Below are positions 10,942 through 21,781 of a DNA stretch of 39,201 nucleotides, one piece after another. Source of the DNA: Blastocladiella britannica (taxonomy: Eukaryota > Blastocladiomycota > Blastocladiomycetes > Blastocladiales > Blastocladiaceae); contig MU624626.1 of assembly GCA_025349905.2 (NCBI GenBank), positions 1 through 39,201 of the forward strand. Direction: 5' to 3'. Under the pieces are notes generated by a model, which searched no databases, was not told the DNA's origin, and was given only the letters and a program-made list of their open reading frames with translations. The translations under genes and the position numbers were made by a program. The first letter of the stretch is position 1; every line of letters starts with the position of its first letter.

Positions 10942-11138
10942 TTTGTTTTTTTTATATGATTGTTCTTTCGTTTTCGTTTTTCTGACTTCACGGCTGCGCA
11001 CTGAACAGAGTTCAGGTGTTGGAATTATGTGATGGAAGTGACGTAGAAAAAAACGTCCGTTTTATCGCCAATGGAATTCGTCAGTCCTTGTTTTTCCTGC
11101 ACCACCATGCAATTCAAAAAAAATTTCAAAAAAATACC

Positions 11139-12581
11139 ATGTCCGCCCTCGCCACCGCCCCCGGCCTCGCCGCATCTGGCATCGCCACTGTCCTCGGCGC
11201 CGCCGCAACNNNNNNNNNNNNNNNNNNNNNNNNNNNNNNNNNNNNNNNNNNNNNNNNNNNNNNNNNNNNNNNNNNNNNNNNNNNNNNNNNNNNNNNNNNN
11301 NNNNNNNNNNNNNNNNNNNNNNNNNNNNNNNNNNNNNNNNNNNNNNNNNNNNNNNNNNNNNNNNNNNNNNNNNNNNNNNNNNNNNNNNNNNNNNNNNNNN
11401 NNNNNNNNNNNNNNNNNNNNNNNNNNNNNNNNNNNNNNNNNNNNNNNNNNNNNNNNNNNNNNNNNNNNNNNNNNNNNNNNNNNNNNNNNNNNNNNNNNNN
11501 NNNNNNNNNNNNNNNNNNNNNNNNNNNNNNNNNNNNNNNNNNNNNNNNNNNNNNNNNNNNNNNNNNNNNNNNNNNNNNNNNNNNNNNNNNNNNNNNNNNN
11601 NNNNNNNNNNNNNNNNNNNNNNNNNNNNNNNNNNNNNNNNNNNNNNNNNNNNNNNNNNNNNNNNNNNNNNNNNNNNNNNNNNNNNNNNNNNNNNNNNNNN
11701 NNNNNNNNNNNNNNNNNNNNNNNNNNNNNNNNNNNNNNNNNNNNNNNNNNNNNNNNNNNNNNNNNNNNNNNNNNNNNNNNNNNNNNNNNNNNNNNNNNNN
11801 NNNNNNNNNNNNNNNNNNNNNNNNNNNNNNNNNNNNNNNNNNNNNNNNNNNNNNNNNNNNNNNNNNNNNNNNNNNNNNNNNNNNNNNNNNNNNNNNNNNN
11901 NNNNNNNNNNNNNNNNNNNNNNNNNNNNNNNNNNNNNNNNNNNNNNNNNNNNNNNNNNNNNNNNNNNNNNNNNNNNNNNNNNNNNNNNNNNNNNNNNNNN
12001 NNNNNNNNNNNNNNNNNNNNNNNNNNNNNNNNNNNNNNNNNNNNNNNNNNNNNNNNNNNNNNNNNNNNNNNNNNNNNNNNNNNNNNNNNNNNNNNNNNNN
12101 NNNNNNNNNNNNNNNNNNNNNNNNNNNNNNNNNNNNNNNNNNNNNNNNNNNNNNNNNNNNNNNNNNNNNNNNNNNNNNNNNNNNNNNNNNNNNNGCTCGC
12201 TGGTTGGAAAGGCAAATCCGAGGCCGACATGGCCTGGTGCAGCCTGTACCACGAGTGGGCGACCCGACGGATGCGTGCGGCGGCGGAGGCGGGTGTGGCG
12301 TGGGACCCCATGCTGGTCGCCGCGGTGGAGAGTCTCCTGGGCGCGGGTGAGGGCGCAAGAGGTCAAGGCGGCGGCGTCGCCGTAGTAGTTGTTATTTTTC
12401 CCTTCTCACTCCCGGTACCAAAAACGGTATCCACTCTCTGCTGCACCAGTCGCACAATTGGTGTAGCGCCCGCACAGCGGACGAGATCGCTGGTGAGATG
12501 GAAACTTTCGAAAGCCTACTCAGCCGTGTGTGCTTGACTTGGTCCCGATTGCAATTCGAAAACGGCGCAGTTCGTCCATAA
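11139..12581 (+). CDS. Unidentified protein interrupted by an assembly gap
   Basis: An Ala-rich start (MSALATAPGLAASGIATVLG) begins at the ATG at 11139 and runs into the N run. After the gap an in-frame-looking stretch reads LAGWKGKSEADMAWCSLYH and continues, Ala/Trp/Arg-rich, to AVESLLGA near 12346. Then a GTGAGG donor and a GCACAG acceptor at 12477 restore frame to DEIAGEMETFESLLSRVCLT, ending at the TAA at 12579-12581. The two sides may be one gene or two; the gap prevents a decision and the splice is only a proposal. No family was recognised. The gene converges on the next one with 51 bases between stops. Confidence 0.35.
11210..12194. other. Assembly gap (985 N)
   Basis: Unresolved bases. 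All long frames crossing this interval are artefacts of open N translation and carry no information. The flanks are GC-rich and repetitive in codon usage, which may explain the gap. Confidence 1.
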
Positions 12582-12632
12582 TGTGAGAAATTGACAATCA
12601 AGAATGGTTTTCGTTGTGCATTGGTTTTGATT

Positions 12633-12847
12633 TTACGAGTTCCAGTCGCCGCCAGACCGGCGCTTGCGGCTGCGGCCCGACCACGATGCCGCGCCAGCGG
12701 GTGATCCGGGCGCCGAGCTCGTCGCCGCCAAAGTCGTTGGAGTGGTAGTTGTTGAAGTGGCAGTTGTAGGTGTAGGGAGCGCGCCAAGAGTCGCGGCCGG
12801 CGGCCACATCAGCGACGACGACGGCGCCGATGCCGAGAGCGAGCGGA

Positions 12848-12878
<31 letters not shown>

Positions 12879-15186
12879 AGGCTGTTGCACGTGCGCGTGG
12901 TCCATGTATTGCTGCTGCTGCTGCTGGCCCCGATAGTGGTGCTGATGGACCTGCTGCTGCTGTTGCTGCTGACGGCGAGCCAGAGTCACGAGCTCGGTAG
13001 CGGGCGGGTACGCCAGCGACGGCGTTGGAAGGGGCGCCGTCGCGAGTCCCACGGTGGTGGTAGCAGCAGAAGCGGAAGCAGCGCCGCTCACGCCGCCAAT
13101 CATGCTGGTCGCGGCTCCGTGCTGGCACTCGCACTCGTTGAACATTTGCCGCAGCGCATCGGGAGTCAGCCCACACCGCGATCGCCGCGTCTGGTACAGC
13201 GCCGACAGCAGCCGCAAGCACTCGAGCAGACGCACATGGTACGTGCGGCCGTCCGCCGCGTTGCGAATGTGGATCGACAGGAACACGTCGTGCCAGTGCT
13301 TTATATAATAGTCAACACATGCGGCATGAGCAACCAAAAAAAAACAAACGTACCTCGACCGGAACAATGGGCAGTCCGCGCGGATCGTTGTGCCATGCCA
13401 GCCGCCACTCGTACGGCACCGCGGGACCCGGGCGGGTCCCAAATGCCACGTCCGTAACGCCGTCGCCAATTCCGTCCAGTCCCGTTGCCAGCTGGTGCTC
13501 AACGACGCGCACATTTCCTTGCAATCTGCGTGACATATTCGTGATAGGTGAAACCATTTTGAAAAAAAAAGGAAAGAATTGATCATACCGGCGCCATCGC
13601 TTGAACGAAATCGGCCGGTCCGGGTCCGCGGCCTGGATCGAGGACGGATCAGGCGGGACGTGGTTGCGCACGCACTGCACCATCAAGTCGTACGCGGCGC
13701 GGTTGAGCAAGTGGTACGACCGCGAGTTGGAGGCGCCAGCACTTCCAGTCGCCGCCGCCGTGGCACCCATATCCGCGTCGTCGTCGTCCCCACCCCCAGC
13801 TTGAATTCCACCCATGAGCGAAACCGGACTCGCCCTCTGCGCTGAAGCTGCTACCGTCCCTCCTCCCGCCGCCGCTGGGGTCAGTGACATGGACGGCGGC
13901 CGCGGAACCGCCGACGATGACGTCGAGGGAGGAGTGGTCATGGCAATGTTCGCGGCAGTACCTGATCCAGTGGTGATGATCGGCGGCGGAAGCGGGTACC
14001 GCGCGCTCACCCCGGAACCGCCCTCGTACCGTACACCCAGACCATGCGAAGTAGGCCCCGCGGCGACAGGATAACTCGCAGGCCACATGAACTCGCCCAT
14101 TGGAACCGGACTGATCGGGCGGCGCGGAATCACTTGTGGCAATGGTGCCGCCGAGGCCGGAATGGCGTACATGTGTGGGGGTGGCTGATCCGGCTGCCAG
14201 TACGGGCGCAGCGGCGGCGGAGGCGGCTCGTGCCGCAGAAGCTGTGCGGGCGGCGGCCCGAGACGGGGAATTAGCTGGTGATGGTGGCGGGGAGGGTGGT
14301 GGTGCAAGGCAAGCGGGGAGGAGGACATGGGCAGGGACGCCCGTTCAAACCGCCGGGGCAGGAACAGATCGTGCGAGAGTCTGGGAACCGGAAGTGAGCC
14401 CGTCGACAGTGGGCGACGTGCCGTGTCGCCGCCGGACATGCCATTGGTGGAGTCGGTAACGGAAGGGGGCAGCGGAAGTGTCCCGTGGTGGAAGTGGGAA
14501 GGTCGCCAGTCTGCGAATACAAGAAAGGGGTCAGTTTCAGGTCACTCCGAAACAATTCAGAATAAAAAAATTAATCACGCACCTCGAATCGGTTCATGGG
14601 TTTGGACGCGAGTGTACAGCGGCTCGGCCGCAGGTGCCACGTCAACGCCCGCTGCCGATGCGATCGGCGGATAGCTCGACGCGTACCGAGAGTCAATTGC
14701 AGTCGGCAGTGGTAATGGCGGTGGATTGGTCGCGGAGGCAAATGACGATTCGATGCGAGGATACGGATCGGCCCATGGCGACGGAGGGTGATGGTTGGTG
14801 GTGGTGTTATTGCGCTGCCACGAGGAGTGCGGTGGAAATGGTTGGTGGTGGCGGAGGCCCGCGTCATTGTATTGGCCGAGTTGGTCAGCGCCGGCTGCGA
14901 TGGCGGCGCCATCGGGAGCCATCTCTTGCGTCATCGACGGCAGTTGCCCGCGGGCCATGGGCGACGAGAGGCCCGGATTGGCAAGGCGCATATCTCGTGG
15001 GCGCGCGGGTGGTGGTCGGTCGAGGGATGCAGCCGAAGACCCGGAACTGGACCCGCCAGTGGTCGTAGCCATGTCCGAATCGCTGTTGAGCAGAGACTCG
15101 ATTGCGACGCGAGGGAAGCGCATTGGCTGTGTCGGTAGTGGTGGGGGACGTGCGCCGGCGCGTCGTCCATCCGTTGGCTCTGACAT
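12633..15186 (-). CDS. Long disordered protein with a degenerate integrase-type (H2C2-like) zinc domain
   Basis: Four exons, 15186-14583, 14510-13589, 13525-13354 and 13298-12633, join in phase and give 787 residues. Residues 1-440 are Pro/Ser/Ala-rich and disordered. A folded segment follows: NRAAYDLMVQCVRNHVP, then ISFKRWRRLQGNVRVVEH, a linker ending GLPIVPVEHWHDVFLSIH (through residue 576), then GRTYHVRLLECLRLL and MFNECECQ (618-625). This order, with a histidine helix, a GRT turn and a paired cysteine, resembles the integrase zinc-binding domain of Gypsy-type retroelements that occurs in stand-alone fungal proteins. The second His of the usual motif is missing and the cysteines are C-x-C rather than C-x2-C, so zinc binding is doubtful. 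The tail has glutamine runs, an 11-proline run and a basic end (SGRSRKRRSGG) that could be a nuclear signal. Function unknown; a DNA- or chromatin-related role is speculation. Confidence 0.55.
12848..12985 (-). repeat. Trinucleotide runs coding poly-Pro and poly-Gln
   Basis: On the minus strand the exon holds a CCG-type run coding eleven prolines next to CAG-type runs coding six and seven glutamines. These low-complexity tracts are likely length-variable and lie in the C-terminal tail of the integrase-domain-like protein. Confidence 0.85.
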
Positions 15187-16492
15187 GTCTATGCTGCTGT
15201 GGTGCGTGAGTGGGTCCCAAATTTCTAATCGGAAAAAAAAACGCAAAATACCAGGCGTTTGTTTTTGCTCGATTGAAACAGAATCAAGACAAGCGAGGAA
15301 AGGCGGTGGCAGGCCGTTCTCAAATATGAAAAGCGCAATGGTGGTGTGGTGCGTGCAGGGCAAAATCCACGGGATGAGATGGTTTACTTACGTGGCGTTG
15401 CGAATCGATTTGGGGAGGTACGGCTAATCAAATTTAGGAAATTTCAGTTTCGTTTACGCCATGCAGTGCAGCGGATTTTGACGAAAAAAAAAAGTATGCA
15501 CCAGAGACGCGGACTGGAGGGATTCCAAAAAAGAAATCACGAGCTGTTTGAGAGTGTGCCGCGCGGTTCTTTTGAATGAAAATTGGTTTGCCCTGAATAA
15601 AAACAGCAAAAAAAAAAAACGGAAAATGTTCGTGTGTCAGGGATCAATGGTTTAGATCGTATCCAGTTCATTGTCCTATGAAAGCAACGCAGATTGGACA
15701 GAATAATAAAGGGGCAAGCCCGGAAAAAAAAATCGTACTTGCACTCGGCCCTTGTTTCGATATTATAAGCTAGACAGTTGGCTTTTCCCTTGTTCCGTGG
15801 TACGTTGTATGAGTGAGTCTCACTAAACAATGGGAATTTTTTTGTCGTTGTTGCGTTGTTGCGCCGCAATGGTATTGACGCCACGGCTAAAAATCCAATG
15901 CAACAAGCAACTTTGCCAGTTGCCGCAAGAACCGCGCGTACGGGCGGGCAAGAGTCAGCAAGAGAAAAAGTACCTCCGTGGCAATTAAGGTTGCAAATAA
16001 GATTTTTTTTTTTGGAGCTACTGGCGGTACTCGATTTCTCAACCCCTTGAAATATCAGAATATATTATGCTGACGTCAATAAAAATAATACAATAGCATT
16101 GATATATACTCCCGCCCACGATGTCCCGATCATGGACGATGGACGGCCGTCGAGTCATGGGTCGGACAATTCCTATTTCAAAAAAAAAAAAAAAAAAACT
16201 GATCGCAAACAGACCTTTACTTTATCGCAAGAATTGCTTTCAAGGCGAAAGAAGGACGGAAGAAACAAGGATATGCAACGTAGAAAAAATGCAACTACTA
16301 CTTGGAAAAGCGAAAAGGAGTGCCTTTGACGTCCGCACTGGGTTTTTGGGGTGCAGTAGGTGCGAGATGAGTCCGGTGGCACATGGACGACAGCGCTCGT
16401 CCTCGAAGGTGCAGCGGAAAATTGCTATCATTTGTGCCGCCCTCCCAAACTGACTGCTGAAACAGAGCGGATCCATAGAAAAATTGAAATGA
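15187..16492. other. 1.3-kb AT-rich intergenic region
   Basis: This lies upstream of the integrase-domain-like gene and downstream of the zinc transporter, both on the minus strand. It has many A/T homopolymers and lower GC than the genes. Short frames here have no domain or exon-like character. A 5' leader intron of the upstream gene is possible, since a T-rich tract ending TTAG occurs just before the ATG on the minus strand. A palindromic TGACGTCA is at 16071-16078. No RNA gene was recognised. Confidence 0.6.
16071..16078. promoter_or_regulatory. CRE-like palindrome TGACGTCA
   Basis: A perfect eight-base cAMP-response-element palindrome, the classic binding site of ATF/CREB-type bZIP factors, in AT-rich intergenic DNA. 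It is about 890 bases upstream of the integrase-domain-like start codon. A single site of this length can arise by chance. Confidence 0.3.
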
Positions 16493-18382
16493 CTATAAAA
16501 TTTCCAGCTGCAGGCCCACGTCGGATGAACCAAAAAGGTAAGCGAATTAAGCGCAAAAAGACAGCAAAAAAAAACGAGAAAACGCACGTCACAGTGCTTG
16601 ACTTCGGGGACCCGCTTTTTGATGCGAATCTCCAACCGATCCACTTCCTCGGCGAGCTGATCCACGACACGCGATCCATGGTTCTGGAGATATGCGTCGA
16701 GTTCCTCCTTGGTGCGCAATGCCCTCACCACTTCCAGCTCGCGATCGAGGTTCACGCCTTGCAATGCGCGCGCCGCCACCAGTTCGCCATCAAACTGCAC
16801 CTCGGCCTTGAACCGCGCGGCCTCGATCCCAATCGCCGTGGACTTGACATCGTGCACCGACTTGACCACCGGGTCCGCCAGCAGCGTCGTGACCACCAGC
16901 ATCTCTCGCGACGGCTGCATGGATGTTTCCACCAGCATCGACATGTTGCGCCGGATCAGAAACACGGCCGTGGTGCCGAGAATCCCACCAATCGCGCACG
17001 AGCCAATCGCATCGTAGATCGGGTTGCCCGTCACATGAGCAAGCGTCAAGCACGTCGATGCCACGGCGATGCCGGAAATGGCGGCCGTGTCTTCCAGGAG
17101 GATCTTTTTTTTGATGATTGAATGATTAGCCGAAATAAAAAATATAATGATAAAATAAAAATATAATACCTGCACGGCAGTCGGATCTGCTCCTTTCTTG
17201 ACATATTCGAGGACGCTCATACCCACGTCGGAGGCGGCTTTGCGAACCTGGCGAAGCGCAATAAAGGCGGTGCCGCCCTCAAAGACCGCGGATCCAGCCA
17301 GGACCATGAACGCAAGATGCAAATCGCCGGCCAGATGTGGGTTCATGATGCCAGTGATGCCGTGGTACAAGGAAACGCCTCCGCCCAGGAAAAAGATCCC
17401 GCATCCCGAAACCAGCGACCATGCGTAGCGCTCGCGCGAGAAGCCATAGGGGTGGAGCGAGTCGGGTTGTCGGGAGGCACTATAGATTTTTTTTTCTTTT
17501 TGTTGAGCCAAAGAATGGTGCGAAAAAAATCAATATATGCACCGCATGACGCCAAAGAAGAGCAGCGCTTCATTGAGCAAGTCTGCCAACGAATGGATTC
17601 CTTCCTGTCGTCAAACGAATGGGCGAGTTGTCAGCCAACATAACGAAAGAAAAAAAAAGCGGACATACGGCAAACATGGACGGCGAATTGGTGCTCAGGG
17701 CCGCATAGAACTTCATGGCCGCCAGACAGGTATTGGAGACCATGGCAGTGAGCACGACACGTGTGCTGCCCTGGAGCAGGACGCTCTTTTTCATTGTCTC
17801 GTCGGCTGTCCATGATACCCAAAAAGGTGCATGAGCGTGCGTCAAGTGCGTCAGACAAATAGTGTAAATACGGTACCGACCACGGCATCGTGCCGATCGT
17901 GTTTTTGCCGCGATTTGAGGGCGCCAACGTCGGGATCGCGTTCTGAAGATAACGCTGTATCAGTGCCTCCATATACAAGTCAATCCAAGGGATGGTATAC
18001 CAGTGGCGTTGCGCTCGCCCTCCTTTGAGCAGCGCTTGTGGATCTCGGTGTTGGAAAAGAACGTGAATATGGAAGGGGAGGCAGCGGGAATGGCCGAACG
18101 CAGTGGGTCAAGGGCACGCAGGGCAGCGCTCGAGAGCCGAGAAGGGGCGGAGGGTGTCAGAGTAGCTCCTTTCCCAACGTTATTGGCGTCTGGCTGTTGT
18201 GCTGGCTGTTGTTGTTGATGATTTTGCGGTTGCTGCGATGGCTGTTGTTGGGGCGGTGGTGCGGCCGAGGACCAGCATCGCAAGGACAATAAAGGCAAAG
18301 GGGGCTGTGGTAAGAGCCGCGCAATCAGCAAGGGAGTCTGTGGTCGGCGGCACGGCGCGGTGCGGGCGAGGGCGGCGAGCAT
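16493..18382 (-). CDS. Mitochondrial zinc transporter, SLC30A9/ZNT9 type (cation diffusion facilitator)
   Basis: Well-supported exons are one ending at 17669, then 17604-17543, 17479-17170, 17103-16588 and 16507-16493. The first coding exon starts at the ATG at 18382 and ends near 18000. One or two small exons lie in 17980-17780, with uncertain boundaries. The N-terminus MLAALARTAPCRRPQTPL is Arg-rich, lacks acids and looks like a mitochondrial presequence; a Gln/Pro-rich linker follows. Matches to ZNT9 run in order: NSPSMFAEGIHSLADLLNEA (the HxxxD metal motif of helix 2), HPYGFSRERY, LLEDTAAISG, TGNPIYDAIGS, and ARFKAEVQFDGE in the C-terminal domain. The protein ends VPEVKHCDLEIL. The last exon has only five codons and is fixed by this ending. 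ZNT9 exports zinc from the mitochondrial matrix. Start codons of this gene and SART1 are 68 bases apart. Confidence 0.85.
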
Positions 18383-18450
18383 TGTCTGTTTCGTTCGCTC
18401 TCGTTTTCTCTCTCGTCGCGTCGGGATTGAAAATAATTTCGACTCGAAAA

Positions 18451-20815
18451 ATGGACATTCTCGAGCGCGGTACGTTGGCAATTGGCTCGACCTTGAACGA
18501 CAACAGTAACTAAAACACGTTATTACAGACGGCGCCCAAGCGCAGGTCGAGATCTCGCTCTCGGTCGATGACACAAAGTACGTCCATTTCCATCCCCCGT
18601 ATACTGATCCAGTACCATTAACTAATATGTATATACAGCGCACTCCGCGCAAAGCTCGGCCTCCCGCCGCTGCGTGTCGAGCCATCGGCCGCCAACGTGG
18701 AAGCCGCCGCCAACTTTGCGGCCCATGCCACCGACACCAAGAAAAAGGCCGCGTCCGATGCGCTCGCAGCACGCGTGACCCGTGCCCGTAACCTTGCCGC
18801 CTTACGCACGCGACTGGCTGGTCCCACGCTCGGCGACGCCGATCCTGCCGCTGCCGACGGCGGCGTTGCCGATGGTGGTGCTGGATCCTGGGCCAAGCGG
18901 CAGCGACGCCGCGCGACTGACATGCTGGCTGCGCAATACGAAATGGATGAGGCTGATGTCGCATCATCGAGCGCCGCTGCTCCGGATTACTCGTCCAAGG
19001 ACCTGGCGGGACTCGCGGTCGCCCACGATCTCGACGAATGCATGACCGAGGGCGCCGAGATGGTCCTGACTCTCAAGGACAAGGGCGTGCTGGACGAAGA
19101 TGCGGACGACGTCGAGCTTGAGAACGTGACATTGCGAGATGCCGAGCGCACGCGCCGCGCTATTGACGCCCGATCGCGCAAGGCGTACTCGGGCTACGAC
19201 GACGCTCAGGCCGACGAGCAACTGACGCTGGGTGGCGGTGGTGCATCTGCTGCTGCTGCTACTCCTGGTGGAAAGCTCTTGCGCCAGTACGACGACTACC
19301 TTGAAGAGACCGAGGGCAAACCCACTTCTGCCAAGCCTCGGTTTGTCCTTGGCCAGGAGGGCGCGGGTATTATACGCCAATCAGGTGCTGCGGCGGCAGC
19401 GGCGTCGCCTGAGGAACTGCTCCGAGCCAAGGCCATGTCGCTCGAATACGAGAGTGCGTACTATTCCGTTTCTTTCTTTCATTTCGATTGAGGATCCTCA
19501 AATTCAGAATCATATTAGAGCAAAAGGAAGTTGACAGCTTCAAGTCGGCCGAGGAAGTAAAGGTCAAGAAAATCAAGGTACGTTGTATGTCTGTTTTGGT
19601 GTGCAGAAAACGACACAAGACTCAATCCTTCTTATACAGAAAAAGAAGCGGTCCATCAAAGCGCGCACCGCCGACGACGCCAGCAATGGCAACGACGATG
19701 GCGACGACGCCATGCTTGTGGATGACGCCGTGACCCGGCGCGCACAGCCACTGGATGTACCCGCGTCGGTGTCATTCGTGGACGACGATGAGTTGCAGGC
19801 GGTCGTGGCAGCAGCACGACGCAACGCCGTGCGCCGGGCAACGCGCGCTCCACCACCGTCCGCCGAAGAATTCGATCGCGAGTTCTCGATGCAAGCTGCC
19901 GCTGCTGGCGACGACTCGGATGCAGCCGACGAGGGTAATGGCGAGATCATCATGGACGCCACGTCCGAGTTTGTGCGGGGCCTTGGTCGCGATGGGGTCG
20001 TTGGCACTGTCAAACCGGAGCCGGGTAGCGTCGTGGATCTGTCGGCATTGCCAACGATGGCAAACGGGGACGACGATGACGACGACGACGACGATGACGC
20101 CATGGATATGGATGTCGACGAGGAGGAAGTCGGTGACAAGGACCACCCTCCTGAGGTCAAGAAGGAGCAAGGGGACGAATACCTGAACCCGATCCAGGAC
20201 GAGCCCGAGATCAATCGCGGTCTGGGCTCGGCGCTCGCACTGTTCAAGAAGCGCGGCGCCATCGAGGCGCTGGACGAGGAGGCGCAGGCGCGCGAAAAGC
20301 AGCTACGCGCGCGTCAGGCATGGGAGGTGGAGCACGGAGCCGGTGGCCGCGAGATGAGCAAAGCCGCACGCAAGCGCCGGGCCGAGGAAATGACCGACCG
20401 GCTCAAGGACTACAAGCCCAACGTAAACATCGAGTACTACGACGCTCAGGGCCGCAAGCTGTCGACCAAAGACGCGTACAAGGAGCAGTCGCACCATTTC
20501 CACGGTAAGCACTCGGGCAAGAACAAGCTCGAGAAGATCATGCGTAAAGAGGAGGAGCAGCGCCGGCAGCTCAACATGGCCTCGGGCGACCGTACCGTCG
20601 AAATCGCTGCCGCCATGGAGAGCGCGCAACGCGCTCGCGGATCGGCGGGTTTGGTCCTGACGGAGGGCAACATTCCGTATGTTCCGATTTTTTACTTATT
20701 GATGTGTGATGGTACTTACTCATTTGAATTGTACAACAACAGAGTCGCTGCCGCGCCAAGGATCCAATCAACGAGCATGCCTCCACCAAACAAGCGTCAA
20801 AAGAAAAAGAAATAA
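18451..20815 (+). CDS. U4/U6.U5 tri-snRNP-associated protein SART1 / Snu66
   Basis: Six exons, 18451-18469, 18529-18577, 18639-19453, 19519-19577, 19640-20676 and 20743-20815, give 683 residues. Typical SART1 blocks appear in order: EISLSVDDTNALRAKLGLPP near the start, GAEMVLTLKDKGVL, LLRQYDDYLEE, then RGLGSALALFKKRGAIEA, NIEYYDAQGRKLSTKDAY and SHHFHGKHSGKNKLEKIMRK toward the end. The last is the region that contacts other tri-snRNP proteins. SART1/Snu66 is a nuclear scaffold needed to assemble the tri-snRNP for pre-mRNA splicing. The protein is shorter than animal SART1 and lacks its RS-rich N-terminus. It has an acidic run of nine Asp near 20067-20099 and a basic KKKK terminus. The stop codon lies inside an AATAAA, and the gene is 17 bases from the convergent neighbour's stop. 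Confidence 0.92.
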
Positions 20816-20816
20816 A
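20811..20816 (+). terminator. AATAAA overlapping the SART1 stop codon
   Basis: The last lysine codon and TAA stop together with the next base form AATAAA. If used as the polyadenylation signal, the mRNA would have almost no 3' UTR, and it would end inside the convergent neighbour's coding sequence. Confidence 0.4.
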
Positions 20817-20832
20817 GATCAAGTTTTTTTCA

Positions 20833-21558
20833 TTATGCCATGAGAGCAACAATAACGGCGGCAGCCATGAGAGGCGCGGCCGCTGAGACCGAACTTTGGG
20901 CAGGAGATCCATTGCCCTTGCTGGAGGCGTCGGGCGTCTTGACAGAGGCCGCTCCCTGCTGACCCGTGGGAGTCGCTACCGTTGGCGCAGACGCAGCCAC
21001 AGGGGATACCGATGATCCCGAAGAGGAAGAGGATGATCCCGACGAAGATCCCGACGAAGAAGACGAAGGCGCATCCACGACGGCAGCCGCGCGCACCGTA
21101 ATGTCCGAGCACGCAATGTAGCTGCCGCCGTCGTCCACCGACGACCAAATCCACTGCAGCTCGCAGTTGCCCGCCGGCGTGTCCTTGGGAATTGTGACGG
21201 TCGTCTGCTGCAATTGGGCCTTGATGGACTTGGCAAGTGGTGTGAACGCCTTGTTGGACCCACACCGCAACGCCACTGAGACACCCGGGTCCGAGAGATG
21301 GTCAATGGTAATCTTCCATTTCACGGGGACCAGGTCCCCGGCCGCAAAGGTGGCAGCCGACTTGCCCGGCGTGGTGGCGGCGTTGCCGCAGGTGCCAAAG
21401 AACTGCGCGTCCTTGGGCTGCGGGATCTTGATACCAATGTTGTCGGACCCGTTGGCGCCAGCGCGGGCCGTGGGCGACAAGAGAATCGCGTGCGCTGACG
21501 TGCTAGCCGCCAGGGCCAGCACGGCGAGAACGACAAGGAGCGAAGATTGTTGTGTCAT
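20833..21558 (-). CDS. Secreted GPI-anchor-type protein with N-terminal histidine (LPMO-like)
   Basis: Single exon, 241 residues. A signal peptide occupies residues 1-22 (hydrophobic core LLVVLAVLALAAS) with a predicted cut after STSA, leaving His23 as the first mature residue. A beta-rich domain of about 135 residues follows, with four cysteines (in GTCGN, LRCGS, GNCEL and YIACSD), enough for two disulfides. The block CELQWIWSSVDDGGSYIACS is typical of secreted fungal copper/chitin-binding-like domains. Then comes a long Ser/Gly/Ala linker and a hydrophobic C-terminus (AAPLMAAAVIVALMA), the pattern of a GPI-anchored wall or membrane protein. A mature N-terminal His is the copper-brace residue of lytic polysaccharide monooxygenases and of the X325 copper proteins. 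A second copper histidine is not obvious apart from one in TIDHLSDPG, so enzyme activity is uncertain. Confidence 0.65.
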   Translation of the reverse strand: MTQQSSLLVVLAVLALAASTSAHAILLSPTARAGANGSDNIGIKIPQPKDAQFFGTCGNAATTPGKSAATFAAGDLVPVKWKITIDHLSDPGVSVALRCGSNKAFTPLAKSIKAQLQQTTVTIPKDTPAGNCELQWIWSSVDDGGSYIACSDITVRAAAVVDAPSSSSSGSSSGSSSSSSGSSVSPVAASAPTVATPTGQQGAASVKTPDASSKGNGSPAQSSVSAAAPLMAAAVIVALMA

Positions 21559-21781
21559 GCTGTGTTATACAAGTGCAAGGGCTGTCCAGCAGCAACAGCA
21601 AAATTACAAGAATTGGAAGGGGATGAAAGAGACCCCAGCTCCGTACTGCGCGAACGAGCCCTGGTTGGTTCATTGCAGTAAAAAAACCATTGGCATCGGT
21701 GGCTGAGATGTTAATCAAAGATATTGGGAAATTGATGGGAAATAGAAGCCCTCTTCCCATCAAAAGCAAAAAAAGGGCAAC

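Noticed and set aside
11016..12537. Five long frames of 410-488 residues across the gap
   Set aside because: They stay open only because the N run translates without stops.
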